From Acidobacteriota bacterium (lineage in GTDB: Bacteria; Acidobacteriota; Polarisedimenticolia; Gp22-AA2): 64,000 nucleotides of DNA. Below the pieces are notes generated by a model. That model was not told the origin of the DNA. It did not search any database and saw nothing but the letters and a program-made list of their open reading frames with translations. The DNA is taken from positions 1 to 64,000 of the forward strand of contig QHXX01000026.1 in assembly GCA_003223135.1 (NCBI GenBank), written 5' to 3'. Each line of letters starts with the position of its first letter. Position 1 is the stretch's first letter. This document shows positions 1 to 8,136 of this stretch, piece after piece. The translations under genes were made by a program, and so were the position numbers.

Positions 1-868
1 CCATCCTTTCCAGCAGGCGCACGAACTGCGCGTCCCCCTGGCGCGATCCGGGTTCGAGCCGTTCGACCTTCACCCGGCCGGCGGTGACGGCCGCGGCGGC
101 GAAGAAGTAGGACGCGGAGGAATAGTCCCCCTCGATCTCCAGGTCAGAGGCGCGGTACGGACGCCCGGGCGGCACGCGGAACCGCACCGGTTCCGGCCCG
201 TCGGGCGCGGTCTCGACGTCGACGCCGAAGCGGTGCATCACGTCGATCGTCAAATCCACGTAAGGACGCGACACGAGCGGCCCTTCGATCTCGACTTCAA
301 CGCCGTCGGGCGCCAGGGGGGCCGCCAGGAGAATCGCCGACAGGTACTGGCTGCTCGTGCCGCCGCGCAGTCGCGCCGGTCCGCCCCGAAGCCCCGGGCC
401 TCCCACACGCACCGGAGGGCATCCGTTGCCGCGCAACGATTCGGCTCGACCGCCCAGGGCGCGCAACGCCGCGAGCAGGTCTTCGATCGGTCGCTTTCGC
501 ATCCGCTCGTCGCCGTCGATGGTGTACTCTCCCCGACCGAGGGCCAGCATCGCCGTGAGGAAGCGCATCGCCGTGCCGGCGTTTCCGACGTACACCTCGG
601 CGCGCGCCGCCGGAATCTGCCCCCCGTGCCCCTCCACCTCGACCACGGGCGCCTCCTCCGGGCCCGAAAGGCGGGTCTGGATGCCGACCTCGTTCAGGCA
701 GGCGATCAGGTGACGCGAGTCGTCCGCCAGGAGCGGATGACAAAGTCGCGATCGTCCCGCGGCCAGGGCCGCCGCGATCAGGGACCTCTGTGTTGCGCTC
801 TTGGACGGCGGGGCCGGCAGGCTCCCCTGCACCTTCTTGACAGTCGGGATCGGGCGATCGGGCAACAC
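1..868 (-). CDS. aroA: 5-enolpyruvylshikimate-3-phosphate synthase (3' end cut by window edge)
   Basis: EPSP synthase joins shikimate-3-phosphate and phosphoenolpyruvate in the cytoplasmic chorismate pathway. The frame reads from a GTG at 868 leftward past base 1, so the C-terminal third is missing. Family motifs are visible: PPSKSATQRSL near the N-terminus (the substrate-binding Lys-Ser stretch), VGNAGTAMRFLTA around residue 95, and later GTSSQYLSAILLAAPL and EGDYSSASYFFAAAA. A GGGAG-type ribosome binding site lies about 8 bases upstream of the GTG, and a TTG directly follows it. The gene is divergent from the VWFA-like gene at 1033. No other shikimate gene is in the window. Confidence 0.93.
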   Translation of the reverse strand, partial: MLPDRPIPTVKKVQGSLPAPPSKSATQRSLIAAALAAGRSRLCHPLLADDSRHLIACLNEVGIQTRLSGPEEAPVVEVEGHGGQIPAARAEVYVGNAGTAMRFLTAMLALGRGEYTIDGDERMRKRPIEDLLAALRALGGRAESLRGNGCPPVRVGGPGLRGGPARLRGGTSSQYLSAILLAAPLAPDGVEVEIEGPLVSRPYVDLTIDVMHRFGVDVETAPDGPEPVRFRVPPGRPYRASDLEIEGDYSSASYFFAAAAVTAGRVKVERLEPGSRQGDAQFVRLLERM

Positions 869-964
869 GGTCGAGTCTCCCGGAGCAAGGCGGCGGGGCG
901 GGTCGCGGCCTGCGGGTGGCGCGCAAACGCCCGACCTGCGCATCGTACACGAGATCGCGATCAC

Positions 965-993
965 TTGACGCCATCGCGGCGCGCCTCTATCTT
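965..993 (+). promoter_or_regulatory. sigma70-type promoter for the VWFA-like gene
   Basis: TTGACG (965-970), a 17-base spacer, then TATCTT (988-993). It lies 40 bases upstream of the GTG start at 1033, in the divergent gap with aroA. Confidence 0.5.
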
Positions 994-1032
994 CTCCTTC
1001 CCGCTCGTGCGCGGACCATCGGGAGTCGTGGC

Positions 1033-2442
1033 GTGATCCTCCACAGAAGTCGCTTCGTGCTGGTCGCGGGGCTCGTCGCCCTCGCGGCGTTTCTCTTCGG
1101 CCTCTGCACCCTCCTGAGGGGGGCCCAGGCCGCCTCGCGCCCGCGTCCATCCAGCCGTCCGAGCACAGCCCAGCGCAGCGGCGACGACGGCGGCTTCTCG
1201 GTCGTCCTGACGGAGCCGAGCGAGTCGTACCTGGTCGGAATCAAGAGGATTGTCATCGAGCCGCGGGTTCCGCCCGGCGACTCCGTCGTCGGCGTGGATT
1301 TCTTCGTCGACGGACGCCTGGTGGCGACGGATCGTCGATCGCCTTACTCCACCGAGATCGATTTCGGGCAGGAGATCAGGAGGCACACCATCATCGTGAC
1401 CGCCCTCACGGCCGGTGGCCGGCGGGCCAAGGTCTCCTTCGTCTCCCGGGCGGCCGATCTCGCGGGCGGAGCCGCCGTGACTCTCGCCCTCGTCCCCGCC
1501 GTCGTACGTGACGCCGGCGGGCGATTCGTCGATGGCCTGTCGGTGGGCGACTTCGTCCTGCTGGAGAACGGGGCCCGCCTCCCAATCGTCCACTTCGACG
1601 ACGGTCCGGTGCCACAGTCAATCGCCGTGGCGATCCAGGCTGCAGCGCCGGAGGAGGCGCGCGGCGCCCTCCTGCGCGGCGCCGTCTCCTTCTCCGATTC
1701 GGTCCTGTCCTTCGATTCCCTCGGCCTCGTCCCCGTCGGCTCCGTGTCCCAGGGCGACGCCCCGGCGGGCACGCCTCCACCGCGCGCCGAGAAGAAACGC
1801 AAGGAGGCTCCCGGGGCGGCCGTCGTCACCCCTCTTCCCGTCGTCGAGTTCTCCTACGACCACGGGCTGTTTTCGCAACGGCTCGCGGACCTGGATAGCG
1901 GATCCGAGAGACCAGGCGGCGCCCCGCTCGCCGAGGCGTTCCAGATCGCCACACGCGGCCTGCAGGCCCGCCCGCGCGGACGCGTCCTGCTGGCCCTTCT
2001 GGCGGGCCGTGGCCCGCGGGAGACAGTGACCGCGGCCGACGCAGAGCCCAATCGGACGACCGGAGCCTTACAGGCCTCGCAGGACGGGAACGATCCGACC
2101 GCAGAGAAGGACCTCACGGCCGCCCTGGACGCCGTCAAGAAATCGGGGGCCACCCTGCACGTCGTGGTCTACGGCGGGGCGGAGGACTCCCCGTTCCCCG
2201 AGATCAGGAAGGTCGCCGAGGAGACCGGCGGCGAGTTCCTGGTGGCCGCCAGCGCGGAAGCGGTCGATGCGGCCTGCTGGCGCATCTCGGAATCGCTGCA
2301 GCACCAATACCTGGTCAGCTTCGCGCCGGTCTCCCCCGAGCGGGAGGGGTGGCGATCGATCGAGCTGCACCTGCGCCCGCCCGACCTGGCGGTGCAGGCG
2401 CGCAGGACCTACTTCGCCTCGCAGCCGCCGAAGCGGCCGTGA
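1033..2442 (+). CDS. exported VWFA-related Acidobacterial-domain protein
   Basis: This 469-residue protein starts with a hydrophobic signal/anchor (about residues 6-32), so it is probably periplasmic or membrane-anchored. Residues about 55-140 look like an Ig-like/PEGA-type fold (VDFFVDGRLVATDR). Then comes the segment typical of the VWFA-related Acidobacterial family: VRDAGGRFVDGLSVGDFVLLENG-like, followed by a VWA-like alpha/beta domain to the C-terminus (QHQYLVSFAP near the end). The expected MIDAS DxSxS is replaced by VAIQAAAPEEA, so metal-dependent ligand binding is doubtful. I chose the GTG at 1033 because GGGAG sits 7 bases upstream and the signal peptide follows at once. The stop overlaps the next gene (GTGA). 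Function unknown. Confidence 0.85.
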   Translation: MILHRSRFVLVAGLVALAAFLFGLCTLLRGAQAASRPRPSSRPSTAQRSGDDGGFSVVLTEPSESYLVGIKRIVIEPRVPPGDSVVGVDFFVDGRLVATDRRSPYSTEIDFGQEIRRHTIIVTALTAGGRRAKVSFVSRAADLAGGAAVTLALVPAVVRDAGGRFVDGLSVGDFVLLENGARLPIVHFDDGPVPQSIAVAIQAAAPEEARGALLRGAVSFSDSVLSFDSLGLVPVGSVSQGDAPAGTPPPRAEKKRKEAPGAAVVTPLPVVEFSYDHGLFSQRLADLDSGSERPGGAPLAEAFQIATRGLQARPRGRVLLALLAGRGPRETVTAADAEPNRTTGALQASQDGNDPTAEKDLTAALDAVKKSGATLHVVVYGGAEDSPFPEIRKVAEETGGEFLVAASAEAVDAACWRISESLQHQYLVSFAPVSPEREGWRSIELHLRPPDLAVQARRTYFASQPPKRP

Positions 2443-3026
2443 CCATCGCCGCCTCCGCCACCGCCCGGGCCCGCAGCGGTCCGTCCTGGCTCGCGGTTCC
2501 GCTCCTGGCTCTCCTTGCCTTCTGGACGGCGCGTCTTCTCTCCGATCCGGGCCGCGGCTGCTTTCTGGACCTGGTCAACCTGGCCTTCCACGAGGCCGGA
2601 CACATCTTCTTCACGCCCTTCGGCTCGACCCTGCATTACCTGGGAGGCACGCTCGGTCAGCTCGCCGTCCCCACTCTCCTCGCGGGCTACTTCCTCCTCG
2701 TCGGTCCCACCCGACCCCTGGGCGCCGCCGTTTGCGCCTGGTGGGTCGGCGAGAACCTGATGAACATCTCGGTCTACATGGCCGACGCGCGGGATCTGGC
2801 GCTGCCGCTCGTCGGCGGAGGCGACCATGATTGGAATGAGCTTTTCTATAGGTTCGGTCTTCTAGGCCAGGACAGCGTGCGGGCCGTCTCGAGCGGGACG
2901 CACGGAATGGGCGGCCTCTTGATGCTGCTCGGTCTGGCGTGGGTGACTCTTTTCGCTCTGCCCGACGCGTTCCGGGAGATGATCGTCAGGGCCATCGAGG
3001 AGCGGGCACCGGCGGTCGAAGACTAG
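2439..3026 (+). CDS. M50-like membrane metalloprotease homologue (HEAGH)
   Basis: This is a 195-residue polytopic membrane protein with about 4-5 hydrophobic segments. It carries NLAFHEAGHIFF near residue 50, a zinc-type HExxH inside a membrane segment, as in site-2-protease-like (M50) proteins. The second conserved half (WVGENLMNISVYMADARD and GGDHDWNELFYRFG) could supply further ligands; a canonical NPxxDG motif is not obvious. The GTG start overlaps the TGA of the VWFA-like gene, implying translational coupling and a shared role. Catalytic activity is inferred from the motif alone. Confidence 0.72.
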   Translation: MTIAASATARARSGPSWLAVPLLALLAFWTARLLSDPGRGCFLDLVNLAFHEAGHIFFTPFGSTLHYLGGTLGQLAVPTLLAGYFLLVGPTRPLGAAVCAWWVGENLMNISVYMADARDLALPLVGGGDHDWNELFYRFGLLGQDSVRAVSSGTHGMGGLLMLLGLAWVTLFALPDAFREMIVRAIEERAPAVED

Positions 3027-3039
3027 GACTGCGGGACCG

Positions 3040-3231
3040 TCAGGCGGGACTGCTGTTCGATGCGTCGCCGTTTTTCGGGGAGCGTCTCACGACAGCAGGC
3101 TTCTCCTCGGTCTCCTGGGCCTGCCAGTTGATCGCGCGGCATTCCGCCAGGAGCTCGCAGCGCACACACTCCTTCATCTTCTTCAGGCTGGCGATGACGG
3201 TTCCGAAACAGTCCTTGGTGATTCGGGTCAC
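3040..3231 (-). CDS. small cysteine-containing protein of unknown function
   Basis: This is a 63-residue protein with the cluster KECVRCELLAECRAINW and one earlier Cys (KDCFG), four Cys in all. The spacing could bind zinc or an Fe-S cluster. I chose GTG at 3231 because GGAGA lies 6 bases upstream. A consensus promoter (3294-3321) points at it, supporting a real gene rather than a chance frame. The C-terminus is polar and Ser/Asn-rich. It is convergent with the M50-like gene (13-base gap). I do not recognise the family. Confidence 0.6.
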   Translation of the reverse strand: MTRITKDCFGTVIASLKKMKECVRCELLAECRAINWQAQETEEKPAVVRRSPKNGDASNSSPA

Positions 3232-3293
3232 GCGCTCTCCGGGGAAGAAGTTCCGGCCGCCGGCCCTATTGGAACGCGGCGGCTTCCCTGCAT

Positions 3294-3321
3294 AATCTAT
3301 TGACTCCCCGCGGGTTGTCAA
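3294..3321 (-). promoter_or_regulatory. sigma70-type promoter for the small Cys protein
   Basis: Read on the minus strand: TTGACA (3321-3316), a 16-base spacer, then TAGATT (3299-3294), about 60 bases upstream of the GTG at 3231. It is divergent from the promoter at 3334-3362. Confidence 0.55.
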
Positions 3322-3333
3322 CCGGATGGCGCA

Positions 3334-3362
3334 TTGAAAATGCCCTATCCATGTTCTATACT
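3334..3362 (+). promoter_or_regulatory. sigma70-type promoter for the TPR/envelope gene set
   Basis: TTGAAA (3334-3339), a 17-base spacer, then TATACT (3357-3362). It lies 76 bases before the TPR gene start at 3439 and probably drives 3439-7650 as one transcript. Confidence 0.65.
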
Positions 3363-3438
3363 CCCGCGGTCTTTCCCCTTCCCGATCGCTCGGTCCGACC
3401 CGGGCCGGGAGTCCTTACGGAAGGCCCGGTGCTCGACG

Positions 3439-3900
3439 ATGGGATCGAAGGCCCTGCGTCTCGTCTGCATCATCGTTTTCACCGCGGCCTTTCCGGCGGC
3501 CGCCCGGCGTGATACGTTCAAGCAAGAAATGCGCTTCGGCGCCGAGGCGGCGCAGCGGGGGCTGTGGCGTGAAGCGGCGTTTCGCTGGGAAAAGATCCTC
3601 AAGAACGACCCCGACAACGCCCGTGCGCACAACAACCTGGCCGTGGCCTACGAGAGCCTCGGACAGTTCGATCGTGCCCGGAAAGAATACGAAATCGCCC
3701 GGCGCCTCGCCCCGGACAGCAAGGAGATTCGCAATAACTACGAGTCGTTCCTGGAGTTCTGCAAGCTCATCAAGGGCTGCGGCGCCGAGCCCGAGGCGAC
3801 GCCCGGGCCGGGTGCTCTCGCTCCCTCCCCGTCGCCGACACCGGGGAGTGCAGAGCCCTCGCCATCGGAGTCCCCGGGCGGGCCACCCTTCGGCGCCTAG
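3439..3900 (+). CDS. exported TPR-repeat protein
   Basis: This 153-residue protein has an N-terminal signal peptide (MGSKALRLVCIIVFTAAF, cleavage likely after the Ala-rich stretch near residue 20). About two tetratricopeptide repeats follow (WREAAFRWEKILKNDPDN, then NNLAVAYESLGQFDRARKEY). After LEFCKLIKGCG there is a Pro/Ser/Ala-rich disordered tail. TPRs mediate protein-protein contacts, so this is probably a periplasmic adaptor. I chose ATG 3439 over an upstream ATG at 3334 because the promoter -35 overlaps the latter. It overlaps the next gene's likely start and sits in a three-gene envelope module. Confidence 0.82.
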   Translation: MGSKALRLVCIIVFTAAFPAAARRDTFKQEMRFGAEAAQRGLWREAAFRWEKILKNDPDNARAHNNLAVAYESLGQFDRARKEYEIARRLAPDSKEIRNNYESFLEFCKLIKGCGAEPEATPGPGALAPSPSPTPGSAEPSPSESPGGPPFGA

Positions 3901-4588
3901 AGGCCTGGCCCGTCTCTTCTTCGTCGGTCCGGCCCTCGTCGCGGCCGTCCTGGGATGGCCGGGGGCGTCCCTGGCCGGCGATGTGGCCAGGGTCACGATC
4001 AACGCCCCGATGCCGGCGCGCCTCGACATGACCGGCCTGCGGAAGGTCCTGGTCACGCGTTTCATCGTGGACAAGGAACTGCCCGGAGTCGACCTCGACA
4101 AGGAGATCGTCGGGTTGTTGCGCAAGGAGCTGCGCAAGAAAACGAACCTCGACATCCTGGACGTCGAGCCGCCGCCGCTCCCGGAGCAGCCGCTCAAGGA
4201 CCTGCTGGCGAACAACGGATTCTGGCGCCGGCTGGGGGAGACGCACGGCGCGGACCTGATCATCTCGGGCAAGGCATCGTTCGAGGCGGCCGACCGCTCC
4301 GGATATGTGACGCAGGACGAGATCTCTCCCGTAACCGGCCAGCGCGTCAGACGCACGCGCTTCGTCGATCGCGAGGGGTTCACGCTCGACCTCAGTCTGT
4401 TCTTCTTGGATGGGGCGACGGGGAGGCTCCTGTATGAGGACCATTTCACCGGGGAGAACACGCTGCCGGGCCACGGCACCGATCGTCTGACCGTCCTCTA
4501 CACTCTGTTCGAGCAGTTCGAGGAGGACGTGATCGGGATCGTCGTCCCGAAGCCCAAGTCGGCGCAGCGCTATATCTTCACGGAATAG
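3848..4588 (+). CDS. exported protein of unknown function (CsgG/LpoB-like character)
   Basis: A signal peptide (LARLFFVGPALVAAVLGW) is followed by about 210 residues. The region with RKVLVTRFIVDKE and GADLIISGKASFEAADRSG is reminiscent of CsgG/LpoB-type proteins that assemble at the outer membrane, but I cannot assign a family. The start is uncertain: the only canonical in-frame start before the signal peptide is GTG 3848, which overlaps the TPR gene by 53 bases; a CTG near 3909 is another possibility. The stop is 8 bases before the large fusion gene at 4597, suggesting they act together at the envelope. Confidence 0.65.
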   Translation: MQSPRHRSPRAGHPSAPRGLARLFFVGPALVAAVLGWPGASLAGDVARVTINAPMPARLDMTGLRKVLVTRFIVDKELPGVDLDKEIVGLLRKELRKKTNLDILDVEPPPLPEQPLKDLLANNGFWRRLGETHGADLIISGKASFEAADRSGYVTQDEISPVTGQRVRRTRFVDREGFTLDLSLFFLDGATGRLLYEDHFTGENTLPGHGTDRLTVLYTLFEQFEEDVIGIVVPKPKSAQRYIFTE

Positions 4589-4596
4589 AGGCCTGC

Positions 4597-7500
4597 TTGA
4601 GACGTCTCCTCACGCCCATCCTCCTGACGCTTCTCGCCGCCGCGGCTCTCTGGCCCGCCCGCGCCCTCGCCTTCGGCAAGAACAAGGTCGCCTACCAGAA
4701 GTTCGACTGGCACATCTACCACTCGCCGCATTTCGACGTCTATTACTATCCGGAGGAAGAGTCGCTCCTCCAGGAAGTGATCTCCGACGCCGAGAGCCAG
4801 TACATGCGGCTGTCGCAGATCCTGGATCACGAGATCAAGTTCCGCATCCCGCTCATCTACTACAAGACGCACGTCGAGTTCGAGCAGAGCAACGTCGTCC
4901 TCGAGTTCCTCCCCGAGTTCGTGGGCGCCTTCGCCGAGCCGATCGAGAACCGCATGGTTCTGCCGATGGACGTGCCGCCCGACAAGAAGTACTCGCTCAT
5001 CGGTCACGAGCTGACGCACGTCTTCGAGTTCAGCATCCTGTACCAGGAGTCGCTGTCGCGCGCCTTCCGCTCCAACGTGCCCCCCTGGATCATGGAGGGC
5101 CTGGCCAGCCACCTGGGCCAGGACGAGGACAATTTCGACCGGATGATCATCCGGGACGCCGTGGTGAACGGCCTGATCCCGCCGATCCACCGCGTGCAGG
5201 GCGTGAATTTCCTCATCTACCGCTACGGCCAGGCCGCCTTCGACTTCATCGAGGAGCGCTACGGATCCGAGGGCATCCGGAACTTCCTGTGGGAATACCG
5301 CAAGAGCCTGCTGGTGAACAACGTCGCCAAGCCGCTCAAGGACGCCTTCGGGCTGGAGGCGGACGAGTTCGACCGCCAGTTCAAGAAGTTCCTGCAGAAG
5401 AAGTACCTGCCGGCGCTTCTCGACAAGAAAGAGGCGGAGGACTACGGCAAGGAGATCACCCCCAAGACAAATCGCGAGACCCAGGAGGAGTACGTCACCT
5501 TCTCGCCCGCACTGTCCCCCTCGGGAGAGCTGATCGCGGCGTTGACCACGCGCTACGAGGATCTCGACGTGGTCATTATCTCCGCCAAGGATGGCAAGGT
5601 CTTCCGCAACCTCACGAAGGGATTCACCAACAAGTTCGAGTACCCGGTGTATGGCGCCTTCAACGGCAAGAAGGACCTGACCTGGTCGCCCGAAGGAGAC
5701 AAGGTGGCCTTCTTCGCTCGGCGGGAGAACGAGCGGGCGCTCCTCATTTACGACGCCGTGCGCGGCGACCTCGAGCGCATCATCGGCATCCCGGGGGTCG
5801 ACGACGAGCTCTCTCCCGCCTGGAGCCCCGACGGCAAGACGATCGCCTTCGAGGGGAACAAGGGAGGGCAGGTCGATCTGTTCGCCTATGACCTCGACAC
5901 GGCCGAGGTCAAGAACGTGACGCAGGACGAGTTCTACGACGGCAATCCCGCCTGGTCGCCGGACGGCACGCAGATCCTCTACAACCGGAGGATCAACGCC
6001 TCCGAGAAGATCTTCATGGTGGACGCGAAGGACCCGTCCCGCAAGGTCCAAATCACGTTCGGCGACAGCCTTGACATCCAGCCGTCGTTCTCGCGCGACG
6101 GCAAGAAGGTCTGGTACGCGTCCGACGCCAACGGCGGCATCTTCAACCTGTATTCCCTCAGCCTGGAGTCCGGAGAGAGCCGGCGCTACACCGACGTCCT
6201 GGGCGGCGTGTTCACGCCCCTCGAGCTGCCGGACGAGGACGGCAAGACCTCGCTGGCCTACACCTATTACGGCGGCGGCCTCTTCAGGCTGTTCCGCGCG
6301 ACCCCGGGAGAGCCGGAAGCGATCGTCCGACCCGCCGATCAGGCGCGCGAGCCGGCCGAGCTCCTGCCGTTCCAGCCGCCTCTGCAGCTCAGTCTCGACG
6401 AGGACAAAAAGAAGAAATACGAAAAGCTCCGGTACCACGTCGAGAGCGCGCCCTCGGTGCTCGTCGGAGTGGCGAACGACGGCACGGTCCTGAGCAACGC
6501 GCAGATCCTGCTCTCCGACCTTCTGGGCGACCACCGGATGTTCTTCGACTTCCAGTCGGTCTCCACCTTCTCGAACTTCAACTACGCGTACTTGAATCTG
6601 AAGAACCGGTGGAACTGGAGCCTCTCCGCCACCGACTTCCGCGACTTCTACGTGGTCAGGTCACTGTCCACCGGCCAGTCGTTCCGGACGCGCCAGTTCA
6701 GCCGCTTCACCGGGGCCAGCGCCGAGATCAGCTACCCCTTCAGCCGCGCTTACCGAATCGGGGCCTCCGCCGGCTACTACGGCCGCAGCATCGACCGGCC
6801 GCTGGGTTTCAATATCCTGACCAACGAGACCGAGTTCGCGCAGCTCTCCGAGACCTTTCCGCTGCTGTCCTGGAGCTTCAGCGGCGACACCACCCGATTC
6901 AAGGAGTTCGGCCCCTATCACGGCCAGCGCTTCGAGCTGCACCAGGACTGGGCGCCGACGCTGAGCGCCAGCGGCGACACCGACCTGTTCCGGAGCGGCC
7001 CGTTCACGACCTCCTATCTCGATTACCGCCTGTACCGGCGCGCCACCTCGCGATCCCTGCTCGCCCTCCGCCTCGTCGGCATCGCGAGCAACGGCCGCGG
7101 CTTCAACATCTACTCGATGGGGGGCCTGAACCAGCTGCGCGGCTATGACTTCCGGGAGTTTTTCGGCAGCCGTCTGTCCTTCCTCAACCTCGAATACCGC
7201 TTCCCTCTGATCGACGCTCTCGCCTTTCCTATCGGCGTCATCCGCGATCTCAGGGGGTTCCTCTTCTTCGACCTCGGCAGCGCCTGGTTCGGCGGGCGCG
7301 AATTCTTCCACCCGGACCTCGGCTTACAACTGACCGGCGCCGTGAACGGTCAGCTGGCTCCGAACAGCTTCGTCAGGGACAGTTCCGGCAAACCGCTCAA
7401 CCGCCGTTTCGATTTCTGGGACTCGAAGAATGGCAAGCTCGGCGACGGGCGCGCCTCCTACGGCTTCGGCTGGGGTTTCTACCTCGGGCCGTTCGAGCTG

Positions 7501-7650
7501 ACCTGGTCCTTCGCGCACCGGCTCCCGAATACCGTCGAGGTGTGCGACGCACCGTCGATCCCCTCCCCCACGTGCACGATCAAGCGCATCGACGACCCCT
7601 TCCAGAAAGGGGGCACCGTCTCCCAGTTTTACATCTCGCGGGAGTTCTGA
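4597..7650 (+). CDS. gluzincin peptidase - TolB-like propeller - outer-membrane barrel fusion
   Basis: This is a 1017-residue secreted protein with a signal peptide (residues 1-25). Domain 1 (about 30-285) is a peptidase-MA-type metallopeptidase: HELTH at 137-141 and WIMEGLASH, with E167 as the probable third zinc ligand. Domain 2 (about 300-560) is a TolB/WD40-like beta propeller with repeats of the type LSPAWSPDGKTIAFEG and NPAWSPDGTQI. Domain 3 (about 600-1017) resembles an Omp85/surface-antigen barrel (NQLRGYDFREFFGSR; LNLEYRFPLIDAL) and ends in Phe, the outer-membrane signature. TTG 4597 follows AGAGG by about 6 bases. Likely role: outer-membrane anchored proteolysis or assembly; the substrate is unknown. 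Confidence 0.88.
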   Translation: MRRLLTPILLTLLAAAALWPARALAFGKNKVAYQKFDWHIYHSPHFDVYYYPEEESLLQEVISDAESQYMRLSQILDHEIKFRIPLIYYKTHVEFEQSNVVLEFLPEFVGAFAEPIENRMVLPMDVPPDKKYSLIGHELTHVFEFSILYQESLSRAFRSNVPPWIMEGLASHLGQDEDNFDRMIIRDAVVNGLIPPIHRVQGVNFLIYRYGQAAFDFIEERYGSEGIRNFLWEYRKSLLVNNVAKPLKDAFGLEADEFDRQFKKFLQKKYLPALLDKKEAEDYGKEITPKTNRETQEEYVTFSPALSPSGELIAALTTRYEDLDVVIISAKDGKVFRNLTKGFTNKFEYPVYGAFNGKKDLTWSPEGDKVAFFARRENERALLIYDAVRGDLERIIGIPGVDDELSPAWSPDGKTIAFEGNKGGQVDLFAYDLDTAEVKNVTQDEFYDGNPAWSPDGTQILYNRRINASEKIFMVDAKDPSRKVQITFGDSLDIQPSFSRDGKKVWYASDANGGIFNLYSLSLESGESRRYTDVLGGVFTPLELPDEDGKTSLAYTYYGGGLFRLFRATPGEPEAIVRPADQAREPAELLPFQPPLQLSLDEDKKKKYEKLRYHVESAPSVLVGVANDGTVLSNAQILLSDLLGDHRMFFDFQSVSTFSNFNYAYLNLKNRWNWSLSATDFRDFYVVRSLSTGQSFRTRQFSRFTGASAEISYPFSRAYRIGASAGYYGRSIDRPLGFNILTNETEFAQLSETFPLLSWSFSGDTTRFKEFGPYHGQRFELHQDWAPTLSASGDTDLFRSGPFTTSYLDYRLYRRATSRSLLALRLVGIASNGRGFNIYSMGGLNQLRGYDFREFFGSRLSFLNLEYRFPLIDALAFPIGVIRDLRGFLFFDLGSAWFGGREFFHPDLGLQLTGAVNGQLAPNSFVRDSSGKPLNRRFDFWDSKNGKLGDGRASYGFGWGFYLGPFELTWSFAHRLPNTVEVCDAPSIPSPTCTIKRIDDPFQKGGTVSQFYISREF

Positions 7651-7670
7651 GGCGCGACGCGGATGGACGA

Positions 7671-8069
7671 TTACCGCTTCGGGCAATCGAGAACGTCGAT
7701 CTCGACCAGCCGCACCGGCGTCGAGCCGCTGTTCGTGACCGAATGCTTCTCCGGCCCGCGCCAGACGATGTCGCCGTTCTTCAGCGACAGGGTGGATATC
7801 TTGCCGGATGCGTCGCGAATCTCGAGAGTCCCTCCCTCGACGACCACGACGACGCGCGGGGACTTGTGCTCGTGCTCGGGCGCGGACGTCCCGGCGGGGT
7901 AATAGTTCATCTGGGCGCGGACCCGGTCGTTCTGCAATACAATTTTCTGACTGTATTCCGTGCCCTCCGCGGCCGGTGCCCATCCTGCCAAGATCACGGC
8001 GAGCCCCAGCGCTGCCAGCGCGACGAGGGCGAGCGTGATGAGGCGTTCCGGTTTGATCCTTCGCGGCAT
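7671..8069 (-). CDS. membrane-anchored cupin-domain protein
   Basis: This 132-residue protein has one N-terminal hydrophobic segment (about residues 10-28, signal anchor) and then a cupin fold. Cupin motif 1 is seen as APEHEHKSPRVVVVVEGG and motif 2 as GDIVWRGPEKHSVTNSG, with the His residues that usually bind a metal. The ligand is unknown; single cupins serve as sensors or small enzymes. ATG 8069 has a very strong AAGGAGG site. It follows ftsX by 67 bases and may be cotranscribed with it. Confidence 0.82.
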   Translation of the reverse strand: MPRRIKPERLITLALVALAALGLAVILAGWAPAAEGTEYSQKIVLQNDRVRAQMNYYPAGTSAPEHEHKSPRVVVVVEGGTLEIRDASGKISTLSLKNGDIVWRGPEKHSVTNSGSTPVRLVEIDVLDCPKR

Positions 8070-8136
8070 CGATCCCTCCTTTTTACCGTGTCGTGCGTTC
8101 CGGATCCATAACCTCTGATCGGACGTTCTGCGCGTC

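Noticed and set aside
50-75. GGGTTCGAGCC resembling a tRNA T-arm
   Set aside because: It lies inside the aroA coding frame and no cloverleaf is possible.
4570-6534. Long minus-strand frame (about 650 codons) across the peptidase-propeller gene
   Set aside because: It lies wholly opposite a protein with clear domains and motifs. GC-rich third positions create long antisense frames; no start signals or homology.
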